Notes under the pieces: generated by a model
Database searches by the model: none
Told to the model about the DNA's origin: nothing
The model's input: the letters and a program-made list of their open reading frames with translations, nothing else
Translations under genes and position numbers: made by a program
In this document: piece after piece, positions 1 to 6,190 of the stretch
Layout of the letters: the number at the start of each line of letters is the position of its first letter
Numbering within the stretch: position 1 is the stretch's first letter
Source: an uncultured bacterium
Lineage (GTDB): Bacteria; Oederibacteriota; PGYV01; CAILUR01
Direction: 5' to 3'
DNA: 12,548 bases
NCBI GenBank assembly: GCA_903837445.1
Contig: CAILUR010000090.1
Span: 1-12,548, forward strand

Positions 1-420
1 CACATTAGTCGTATTCGCATCTGCCCCATCCCCTATTACTTGGACTTTTACTACTTTGTTTTTTTTCATTTCTTTTGACAGTCCCAAAGGAATTGATAAT
101 ATCATTTTAATTTTGTTTACCCTTATGGCTTCCACACATTTTTCCATACTATCCTCAGCGGGTTTATAAATTTCAAAATATCCTGAGGCAGCGAATTTAT
201 TTATTAGTTCCCTACTCATAGAGGATTTATCTCTATCCACCACTCCCAAATCTATTTTTTTTATATCAAAAGTCACGGCATAACTATAAAGCACGAGCAT
301 TACCACTGGAGCGAGTAACACTATCCCCAACGACCTGGCATCTCTTATAATATGTATAAATTCTTTTTTTAATACAGGAATGACCCTTTTTATATTTAGG
401 CTGCCCTTGTCAGTTTTCAT
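1..420 (-). CDS. ABC-2 type transporter permease, N-terminal part (cut by window edge)
   Basis: This is the first 140 codons of an integral-membrane permease; its 3' end lies outside the window. After a short basic N-terminus (with KRVIPVLKKEFIHIIRDARS, the conserved 'KEF..I.RD.R' opening of the YhhJ/YbhS/YbhR group) comes one hydrophobic membrane segment at about residues 31-50 (LGIVLLAPVVMLVLYSYAVTF). A soluble stretch follows, with the 'GVVDRDKS' motif typical of the large extracytoplasmic loop after the first helix. The ATG at 418-420 is preceded by AGGAGG six bases or fewer upstream and overlaps the end of the upstream ATPase gene by 11 bases, so translation is probably coupled. It should form the channel energised by the two ATPases encoded just upstream. 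A second permease gene, as in E. coli ybhR, would be expected just outside the window; that is inference. Confidence 0.9.
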   Translation of the reverse strand, partial: MKTDKGSLNIKRVIPVLKKEFIHIIRDARSLGIVLLAPVVMLVLYSYAVTFDIKKIDLGVVDRDKSSMSRELINKFAASGYFEIYKPAEDSMEKCVEAIRVNKIKMILSIPLGLSKEMKKNKVVKVQVIGDGADANTTNV

Positions 421-1372
421 GCGCCTCCTGTTCCTTGCTATCTTTTTCATATTTTTTTACAATGTTTACAAACACATCTTCCATTGTAGGATCCACATAT
501 TCAGGTAAATGGGTGCTTATCCCGTTTGTTTTCAAAAGGGCTTCTATTTTTTGTATTGAAAAGTCTTTATCCTCTGGCTGAATTATATGTAAGAGGGCTC
601 CGTGCATTGAAACTTCTCCTGTCTCATTTTTTCTTGCCGCAAGAATTTTATAGGCCTCCACCGGAGTATCCGTTTCAATTTCTATTATCTGTTTTTTAAA
701 GACCGAATTTTTTATATCGCGAATAGACCCTTGTTTAATTATTTTTCCCGAATGCATAAGCGCCACCCTGTGGCAATGTTCCACTTCATCCATATAGTGT
801 GTGGTCACAAAGACAGTAGTGCCATTTCCAGCAAGTTCGGCTATTATTTCCCAAAATCTGCGCCGTAAAAGCGGATCTACTCCTGCTGTAGGTTCATCCA
901 GAAAAAGCACTTCGGGTTTATGTGAAATAGCACACGCCAATGCCACTCTCTGCTTTAACCCTCCTGGCAAATCTTCCACCAATCTGTTTTCATAACCAGT
1001 GAGTTCTATTTGTTTTATGACTTCTGCGGTTCTTTCTTTTATGACATTATTTTCGAGCCCGTATATTCCAGAATAAAAATTTATGTTTTCCATAACTGTG
1101 AGTTGACTATACAAAGAAAATTTTTGCGACATATAGCCTATGCGTTTTTTTATCTCTTCTGGTTGGGTTTTTATACTAAACCCTGCCACGGTTGCCTCTC
1201 CAGAAGTGGGTGTAAGCAGACCGCAGAGCATACGAATAGTCGTGGTTTTACCAGCCCCATTTGCCCCTAAGAATCCATAAATTTCACCTTTTTCCACTTC
1301 AAAAGACACCGCATTAACGGCAATAAAAGTGCCGAAGTGTTTTTCTAATGCTGTAGCTTTTACTGCTATCAC
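410..1372 (-). CDS. ABC transporter ATP-binding protein 2 (equivalent to YbhF C-terminal half)
   Basis: A 320-residue cytoplasmic ATPase. Walker A is GANGAGKTT (residues 36-44), the Q-loop is MSQKFSLY (81-88), the signature is LPGGLKQR (135-142), Walker B is VLFLDE (155-160) and the H-loop is TTHYMDE with His192. The signature serine is replaced by proline; a degenerate LPxG signature is, as I recall it, also found in the C-terminal ATPase half of E. coli YbhF. About 110 C-terminal residues after the ATPase core end in the usual 'PTMEDVF..I' motif of this subfamily. The start is GTG (1370-1372), preceded by AAGGAG six bases away; there is no better ATG. It lies 39 bp after ATPase 1 and overlaps the permease by 11 bp, so it belongs to the same operon. 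It most likely pairs with ATPase 1 to power the permease. The substrate is unknown; relatives export drugs or cations. Confidence 0.93.
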   Translation of the reverse strand: MIAVKATALEKHFGTFIAVNAVSFEVEKGEIYGFLGANGAGKTTTIRMLCGLLTPTSGEATVAGFSIKTQPEEIKKRIGYMSQKFSLYSQLTVMENINFYSGIYGLENNVIKERTAEVIKQIELTGYENRLVEDLPGGLKQRVALACAISHKPEVLFLDEPTAGVDPLLRRRFWEIIAELAGNGTTVFVTTHYMDEVEHCHRVALMHSGKIIKQGSIRDIKNSVFKKQIIEIETDTPVEAYKILAARKNETGEVSMHGALLHIIQPEDKDFSIQKIEALLKTNGISTHLPEYVDPTMEDVFVNIVKKYEKDSKEQEAHEN

Positions 1373-1411
1373 TGGGCTCTCCTTATAAGGGTTCTTATTT
1401 TCATATCCCTC

Positions 1412-2317
1412 TCACCCTATCTTCTGCACAAATACATCTTCCACGCTTGGCGATATTTTTCTTATTCTGGCCAGTCCTGTCAGTTTTTTTTCAAGGGCAA
1501 TAAGACAATCCGCATCTTCAAGTACCATATGGTATCTCTCCCCCAATTGTTGCTTATCTTTTATTCCGCAAGCTTCACTTATAATTTTTTCCACAGCCAC
1601 TTCATTCCCTTGGGGAAATATTTCTATGGCCACCCCTTTAAAGGCCTTCTTCATATTTTTAGGCGTATCACAAGAAATTATTTTTCCTTCAAACATAAGG
1701 CCTATCCGCGCACACTGTTCCGCCTCATCCATATAAGGTGTGCTGACCACTATGGTCACGCCTTCAGAATGAATCTGCTGAAGGATTTCCCAAAACTCCC
1801 TGCGTGAGACAGGGTCCACTCCAGTAGTGGGTTCATCCAGAAAGAGAATCTGTGGCCTGTGAATCAGTGTGCAAATGAGTGCAAGTTTTTGTTTCATTCC
1901 ACCAGAAAGTTTTCCCGCCTGTCTGTTTTTAAAAGGTGCGAGTCTAGTCATTTCTAAAAGAGGAGCAAGTCTTTCGGCAAGGGTTTTTTTATCAATACCA
2001 AAAATCTCTGCAAAAAAAGTTATGTTCTCCTCCACTGTCAGATCATTATAAAGACTGAACCGCTGACACATATAGCCGATATGTTCTTTCACTCCCTCAG
2101 CCTCTTCTGGAAGTGTCCTTCCAAGCACCATTACCTTTCCACTTGTAGGCAACATAATTCCCGCAAGGACTCGCAGAGTGGTGGTCTTTCCCGCACCATC
2201 AGGTCCAATAAGTCCAAAGATTTCCCCGCGTTCCACAGAAAAATCAAGTCCACTGACAGCAGTGACTTCTTTAAACTTTTTTACAAGCTGTTGTACGAAA
2301 ATAACTTTTTCAGACAT
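1412..2317 (-). CDS. ABC transporter ATP-binding protein 1 (equivalent to YbhF N-terminal half)
   Basis: A 301-residue ATPase. Walker A is GPDGAGKTT (38-46), the Q-loop is MCQRFSLY (83-90), the signature is a canonical LSGGMKQK (137-144) and Walker B is ILFLDE (157-162). The H-loop reads VSTPYMDEAE, with Pro194 where the switch histidine normally sits. The C-terminus carries the 'SVEDVF' motif. I place the start at ATG 2315-2317, behind GAGG four bases away. A TTG nine codons upstream would start inside the repeat array and has no ribosome site, so it is rejected. In E. coli this domain and the next are fused in one YbhF protein; here they are separate genes. The 289 bp between this gene and the upstream adaptor gene are filled by heptad repeats, so expression may differ from that of the adaptor. 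Confidence 0.93.
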   Translation of the reverse strand: MSEKVIFVQQLVKKFKEVTAVSGLDFSVERGEIFGLIGPDGAGKTTTLRVLAGIMLPTSGKVMVLGRTLPEEAEGVKEHIGYMCQRFSLYNDLTVEENITFFAEIFGIDKKTLAERLAPLLEMTRLAPFKNRQAGKLSGGMKQKLALICTLIHRPQILFLDEPTTGVDPVSRREFWEILQQIHSEGVTIVVSTPYMDEAEQCARIGLMFEGKIISCDTPKNMKKAFKGVAIEIFPQGNEVAVEKIISEACGIKDKQQLGERYHMVLEDADCLIALEKKLTGLARIRKISPSVEDVFVQKIG

Positions 2318-2350
2318 AAGACCTCGAAGAAATTCCAAGTTCAAAGTCCA

Positions 2351-2395
2351 GGTTCCAAGTTCCAGGTTCCAAGATTTAATCCTGGAACTTGAACC
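2351..2395. repeat. Inverted junction of the heptad array (potential hairpin)
   Basis: GGTTCCAAGTTCCAGG at 2351-2366 and CCTGGAACTTGAACC at 2381-2395 are inverted copies differing by one inserted base, around a 14-nt centre (TTCCAAGATTTAAT). They mark the point where array orientation flips. In a transcript of the export operon this would fold into a stem-loop 34 bases or more upstream of the ATPase 1 start. There is no U-run after it in the operon direction, so I do not call it a terminator. Confidence 0.8.
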
Positions 2396-2444
2396 TTGAA
2401 ACCTAAACCTTGTAATTTGGAACTTGTATTTTTTTATCCTAGAA

Positions 2445-2601
2445 CTTGGAACCTGTCTTTTTATCTTGAAACTTGCCCTTTTATCCTGGAACTTGGAACC
2501 TGGAACCTGGAACCTGGAACTTGTCTTTTTATCTTGGAACCTGTCTTTTTATCTTGAAACTTGCCCTTTTATCCTGGAACTTGGAACCTGGAACCTGGAA
2601 C
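2445..2601. repeat. 69-bp perfect direct repeat within the heptad array (88-bp period)
   Basis: Bases 2445-2513 and 2533-2601 are identical over 69 positions and are offset by exactly 88 bp. The repeat spans four heptads plus two 13-nt units plus the heptad run. Copy 2 ends five bases before the adaptor stop codon. The perfect match next to more diverged units in the same array suggests a recent duplication of this block. Confidence 0.95.
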
Positions 2602-2606
2602 TATGT

Positions 2607-3365
2607 TTATCTAATCTCCACATCCGCTGGAATTCCTGGTTTCAATATCATTTCCGGATTTGGGACTGTAATTTCCACAGCAAAAACTTCTTTTACTCTT
2701 TCATCTTTTGTCTGTACATTTTTTGGGGTAAACTCAGCTTCCCCTGCTATAAATGTAATTTTACCTGTGAACGATTTTTTTTCAAAAGAATCTATTTTCA
2801 CTTTTGCTTCCTGCCCGTATTTTATTTTACCTATATCTTTGAGAGGCAGATATATAGTCACTTTCGCAGTGGTAATATCGCCTAAAGTATATAGTGGCGT
2901 ATTTGGCGACACCAGTTCGCCTTCTTCCACATGTTTTTGAAGGATAAGCCCACTCCACGGGGCCTTTACTTTTGCCTCATCATACATGACTTGCGCCTGA
3001 GTGTATTGTGACTGGGCAGAGACTAAATTTGTTCTGGCATTATCAAAACCTTGCTGAGAAATAGCGTGTGATTCAAAAAGATTTTTATTTCTCTTATATA
3101 AATCCTGTGCCTGTTTAAAGACCCCTGCGGCAGCCTCTTTCTGCGCTGCCACTACCGAGTCATCCAGTTCAGCCAACACTTGCCCTTGAATTACATTTTC
3201 ACCTTGTTCGGCCAAAATTTTCATTACTCGGCTAGAAATACGCGAAGCAATATCCACTTCTTTTATTTCCACAGTTCCTGAAGCAAGTATCATTTTTCCG
3301 TTTCCGCTACACCCTGCCAATCCCAAACTCACTACTACCATCAACACCACAAATATTTTTTTCAT
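2607..3365 (-). CDS. HlyD/YbhG-like periplasmic adaptor lipoprotein
   Basis: A 252-residue membrane-fusion (adaptor) protein of the ABC exporter. Residues 1-19 form a lipoprotein signal peptide ending in the lipobox LAGC, with Cys19 as the lipid-attachment site. Next come the first half of a lipoyl-like domain (about 40-69, ending GQVLAELDD), an alpha-helical coiled-coil hairpin (about 70-132, rich in Ala and Gln), the second lipoyl half (KAPWSGLILQKHVEEGELV, 134-152) and a beta-barrel domain. That domain has the 'EFTPKNVQTKDERVKEVFAV' stretch (211-230) characteristic of the YbhG group. It is shorter than E. coli YbhG (about 330 residues), mainly through a short helical hairpin. ATG 3363-3365 follows GGAGG by four bases. 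The gene lies 12 bp after the regulator and first among the transport genes. Residue +2 after the Cys is Ser. Anchoring by lipid rather than a helix is inferred from the lipobox. Confidence 0.92.
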   Translation of the reverse strand: MKKIFVVLMVVVSLGLAGCSGNGKMILASGTVEIKEVDIASRISSRVMKILAEQGENVIQGQVLAELDDSVVAAQKEAAAGVFKQAQDLYKRNKNLFESHAISQQGFDNARTNLVSAQSQYTQAQVMYDEAKVKAPWSGLILQKHVEEGELVSPNTPLYTLGDITTAKVTIYLPLKDIGKIKYGQEAKVKIDSFEKKSFTGKITFIAGEAEFTPKNVQTKDERVKEVFAVEITVPNPEMILKPGIPADVEIR

Positions 3366-3377
3366 AAAACCTCCATA

Positions 3378-4028
3378 TTATTTTTTAAGCACTCCGTTTT
3401 TCATTACTTCCAGAGTTACCAATTTTCTTTCTTTTACAAAAGTATTCAGTACCACACCACTTATTCCAAAAAGTTTTGCCTTATCCCCCAACACTTCCCG
3501 CGCAAAATACACAGGGACGACCTGCACTATTAGGCTAATCAAAAGATGGAAGATATTCATTTTTCGTATTTTTCCTTCTTTCATTTTTTTCTTAAAATAT
3601 AAGTATATTTTTCCATTTATGGGATTCATAGGAATGCGAAGTAGATTTTCTTTAAATAACACCGCGAGCTTATCTCCGCCTCTTATCACTTCATACATGA
3701 TAAGTTTTAAGTACTGTGAATGTGTTTGGAATATTTCCGCATACGCATCAATAATCATTTCCATCATTTCCACTGGGTCATCAGGCTCATTAGTCAAGGC
3801 ACCAAGTTTGGTCATAATGACTTCAAAAATTGTCTTTAGGGCTTCTTCGTATATTTTTTCCTTGCTGGAGAAATAATAGTGCAGTAATGCCTTATTTACC
3901 TTTGCCCTATCCGCAATTTTTTGCGTCCGCGCCCCATAATACCCATATGCCACAAACTCTTCTATGGCGGCGTGCAAAATTTTATCTTTAGTCCCACCAT
4001 CTTTTTCTTTTTTCAAAGTTTTTCCCAT
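3378..4028 (-). CDS. TetR family transcriptional regulator (CecR/YbiH-like position)
   Basis: A 216-residue one-component repressor. The N-terminal DNA-binding domain covers about residues 12-60, with the helix-turn-helix RTQKIADRAKVNKALLHYYF (34-53), a classic TetR sequence ending in the LLHYYF recognition-helix motif. The remainder is the helical ligand/dimer domain. I chose ATG 4026-4028; GTG two codons upstream (4032-4034) is a possible alternative, and AAGG lies 9 bp before the ATG. It is the first gene of the operon, 12 bp before the adaptor. Its own promoter carries a palindromic operator, so it very probably represses itself and the exporter until an unknown ligand binds. E. coli has the same gene order with CecR upstream of ybhGFSR. 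Confidence 0.93.
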   Translation of the reverse strand: MGKTLKKEKDGGTKDKILHAAIEEFVAYGYYGARTQKIADRAKVNKALLHYYFSSKEKIYEEALKTIFEVIMTKLGALTNEPDDPVEMMEMIIDAYAEIFQTHSQYLKLIMYEVIRGGDKLAVLFKENLLRIPMNPINGKIYLYFKKKMKEGKIRKMNIFHLLISLIVQVVPVYFAREVLGDKAKLFGISGVVLNTFVKERKLVTLEVMKNGVLKK

Positions 4029-4061
4029 ACTCACCAGCCTTGTTTTACAAAGTTTTCAGTT

Positions 4062-4089
4062 AACTATATAGTTTAACCATTTGGTTAAA
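4062..4089. promoter_or_regulatory. Probable TetR operator overlapping the transcription start
   Basis: TTTAACC (4072-4078) and GGTTAAA (4083-4089) form a perfect inverted repeat with a 4-bp centre. Its outer arm touches the last base of the -10 box, and it covers the predicted start of transcription. A second, perfect 12-bp palindrome, AACTATATAGTT (4062-4073), overlaps it on the downstream side. The position and size suit a TetR dimer (or two) blocking a very strong promoter. Binding by the adjacent regulator is inferred. Confidence 0.75.
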
Positions 4090-4117
4090 TTATACAAAAT
4101 ACAAAACCCTTTGTCAA
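4089..4117 (-). promoter_or_regulatory. Sigma70 promoter of the TetR-exporter operon
   Basis: On the minus strand, TTGACA (4112-4117) and TATAAT (4089-4094) are separated by exactly 17 bp. Both hexamers match the housekeeping consensus perfectly. The predicted start of transcription is near 4082, giving an untranslated leader of about 54 bases before the regulator gene. Confidence 0.9.
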
Positions 4118-4169
4118 GTCGATTTGATTTTATACAGGTTATTACCTTTACTGCTATTTTTGAATCCCT

Positions 4170-4195
4170 GTGGGTCTCATTTTAAAAATACCCAC
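4170..4195 (-). other. Hairpin just after the dinG stop codon, weak terminator candidate
   Basis: GTGGGT/ACCCAC arms (4190-4195 and 4170-4175) flank a 14-nt AU-rich centre that is itself partly self-complementary. It starts one base after the helicase stop codon. No U-tract follows in the direction of transcription, so intrinsic termination is doubtful; it could instead stabilise the 3' end of the mRNA. Confidence 0.3.
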
Positions 4196-4196
4196 C

Positions 4197-6122
4197 CTAC
4201 TCGTGTTCTTTAAAAAACTTTTCCACTTCTTTAAGTTCGTGTGTCACATTAGTCTCAGGAAGAGCTTTAAGAAAATCTCTGCCGTAGGCCTTTGTCAGAA
4301 TTCTTTTGTCCAGTATTAAGACCGCGCCAGTGTCTTCTTTTGACCTTATCAGGCGACCGAAGCCCTGTTTTAGCATAAAAATAGCTCTTGGAAGCGAGTA
4401 TTCCATAAAATGATTCCCCCCTGCTTCCGTAGTGAACGCCTGTATTGCTTTTTGTATTGGGTGCTCAGGCATTTCAAACGGCAAGCGCGTTATCACTACG
4501 CATTTTAAAATTTTTCCCTTTATATCTATCCCCTGCCAAAAAGTATTCGTGGCAAAAAGTACTGCTGGTTTTTTTTTAAATTTTTCTATAAGTTCAGTGT
4601 GCGAGGCCTCACCCTGTATCATAAACGGCATGTTAAATTTTTTCTTGAGTTTTTTAAAACAGGACTTCATAAGTTCACGACTCGTAAATAAAATAAGCGT
4701 ACTCCCGCCTGTAATACTTATAATTTCTTCTAAGCGTTCCGTAAGTGCCTCTGGATACTCTGCTAAGTTTGGCTCTGGCAAATGCTTTTCTATATACAAA
4801 ACACTCTGTTTCATAAAATCAAAAGGAGATTTCAGGGCGCGTTCTTTATGTCCCTCTATCCCAAGCTGTTTTGTTATATAAGAAAAATCCTCTCCAGCAG
4901 CGAGAGTAGCAGAAGTGAACATAACACTGTCATAACCATCCAGCACCTTGCTCTTAAAAATTTCAGCTATTGAAAATGGAGTTACAAAAAAACAAAAGTT
5001 TTCTTTTTTTTCAAGTTCCACCCAATAAAAGACCTTGTCTTTATCTTTATTCACCCAATCCGACATAACCTGTGCCGTATATTTTACCCTGCCTAGCAAG
5101 AGCTCAAAATATTTTCTCAAATCATCTTCATCGTGTTTTGTCTCAGCAAGAGCTTCTGCCACATACCGCATAACTGTTTTTAAGTCTTCGGTTATGTCAA
5201 TTTTATATGGAATATGAAAATCAATAAGCGCCGCATTGGTTTCGTATAGTTTTATACGCCTATCGTTATATATTTCAGCGGTGAAGGTTTCAAAGTTTTT
5301 TTTCGCTCTTATTATTTCATTACGCATTTGATGGTGTTCCTTGCGTTTCAAATCCTCGCTTTTTTCAACAAACTCTTCCAAATCAGAAAGCAGAGCGTAG
5401 TAGCCTTTGCTTGTCACTTTGTCGCTTAACATTTCACGCGCCGTATCCTCCACTCTATGCCCCTCATCAAACATAACAAACTCGGCAGCTGGCAAAATAC
5501 GATTATTTGTAAGCAAATTGCTAAAAAACAAATGATGATTGATAACAATGATATGACACTTTTGAAGTCTTTTTAACATTTTATAATAATGACATTTATT
5601 AAAATACATACATTGTTCGCCACCACAGGTATCCGATTGCCGGTTTATGTCACGCCAAATATCATCAGGAATGGTAAGCCCAGCATTTTCACGCACTCCG
5701 TCTCCGTGTTTTAGAAACTCAAGCAGGTCTCTAAAATTTTCCTCCTCGTGGAAGAGCCCAGAAAACCCCTTGTATTCCTGATTCCGTTTCACGCAAAGAT
5801 AATTTTCCTGCCCGTAGGCCACTTCAAATTTCAACTCTGGAAAAATCTTTTTAACTGTAGGCAGGTCTTTTTTATACAACTGCTGTTGAAGGGCTTTGGT
5901 ATAAGTGGACACAAAGACATGTACTTTATGTTTTATGGCATACTCTGCCAATGGAATCAAATACGCATAGGTCTTTCCTATACCTGTCCCGGCCTCTATT
6001 ATGAGATGGCATTTTTTTCCATTTATTGTATGTTTTATGAGTTCAGCCATTTCCAGCTGTTGCTCGCGCTCTTCATAACCTGTGATTTGCTCAGGCAGGT
6101 CGTTAAGAAAATACTTTTTCAT
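4197..6122 (-). CDS. dinG: DinG-type ATP-dependent DNA helicase (superfamily 2, Fe-S)
   Basis: A 641-residue helicase of the XPD/DinG family, expected to unwind DNA 5' to 3' in repair or in resolving R-loops and replication blocks. Visible motifs are Walker A EAGTGIGKT (43-51) and four cysteines at 110, 166, 171 and 177, spaced as the ligands of the family's 4Fe-4S cluster. They continue with motif II DEGH (219-222, glycine where XPD has alanine), SAT (404-406), FATNTFWQGID (523-533), ITRLPFEMPEHPI (544-556) and motif VI QGFGRLIR (586-593). The N-terminus has the family's 'YEEREQQLEMAELI' Q-motif region. ATG 6120-6122 follows AAAGGA by six bases. There is no exonuclease domain, unlike DinG of Gram-positive bacteria. 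It lies 68 bp after the TPR gene with no obvious promoter between, so it may be cotranscribed with it. Confidence 0.93.
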   Translation of the reverse strand: MKKYFLNDLPEQITGYEEREQQLEMAELIKHTINGKKCHLIIEAGTGIGKTYAYLIPLAEYAIKHKVHVFVSTYTKALQQQLYKKDLPTVKKIFPELKFEVAYGQENYLCVKRNQEYKGFSGLFHEEENFRDLLEFLKHGDGVRENAGLTIPDDIWRDINRQSDTCGGEQCMYFNKCHYYKMLKRLQKCHIIVINHHLFFSNLLTNNRILPAAEFVMFDEGHRVEDTAREMLSDKVTSKGYYALLSDLEEFVEKSEDLKRKEHHQMRNEIIRAKKNFETFTAEIYNDRRIKLYETNAALIDFHIPYKIDITEDLKTVMRYVAEALAETKHDEDDLRKYFELLLGRVKYTAQVMSDWVNKDKDKVFYWVELEKKENFCFFVTPFSIAEIFKSKVLDGYDSVMFTSATLAAGEDFSYITKQLGIEGHKERALKSPFDFMKQSVLYIEKHLPEPNLAEYPEALTERLEEIISITGGSTLILFTSRELMKSCFKKLKKKFNMPFMIQGEASHTELIEKFKKKPAVLFATNTFWQGIDIKGKILKCVVITRLPFEMPEHPIQKAIQAFTTEAGGNHFMEYSLPRAIFMLKQGFGRLIRSKEDTGAVLILDKRILTKAYGRDFLKALPETNVTHELKEVEKFFKEHE

Positions 6123-6190
6123 TGTGAGTCCTTTGGCTTTCGGGTTGAACTTCTGATGATTTGTTTTGGACTTTTAAATCAGTTTCTTGT

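Larger units (their letters stand above)
2332..2601. repeat. Heptanucleotide array (YTGGAAC) with interspersed 13-nt units
   Basis: Almost the whole gap between the adaptor stop codon (2607) and the ATPase 1 start (2317) parses into short units. From 2382 to 2601 the plus strand reads as unbroken 7-nt units of the form YTGRAAC (CTGGAAC, TTGGAAC, TTGAAAC and variants). These alternate with 13-nt units of the form YTGYCYTTTTATC (2453-2465, 2473-2485, 2521-2533, 2541-2553, 2561-2573) and one 15-nt variant (2424-2438). From 2332 to 2372 the same heptad runs on the other strand (GTTCCAR). There is no conserved protein here: a 7-nt unit keeps reading frames open and yields artefact peptides such as LEPGTWN. 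The function is unknown. It is not CRISPR, because there are no spacers of regular length between long repeats. Confidence 0.95.

Noticed and set aside
2318..2344. Upstream TTG start for ATPase 1 adding nine residues.
   Set aside because: It lies inside the repeat array without a Shine-Dalgarno sequence; ATG 2315-2317 has GAGG and matches where ATPase homology begins.
2332..2601. CRISPR array.
   Set aside because: Units are 7 and 13 nt and the larger period is an 88-bp near-complete duplication; there are no unique spacers of constant size and no cas genes.
2424..2940. Long plus-strand open frames across the heptad array and adaptor gene, with peptides such as LEPGTWN.
   Set aside because: The heptad keeps all frames open, and the rest is antisense to the clear adaptor gene; there is no ribosome site or family resemblance.
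4569..4577. Nine-base homopolymer inside dinG as a possible frameshift or slippage site.
   Set aside because: The frame is intact on both sides and encodes a plain FKKKP stretch; many A/T runs of similar length occur in this AT-rich window.
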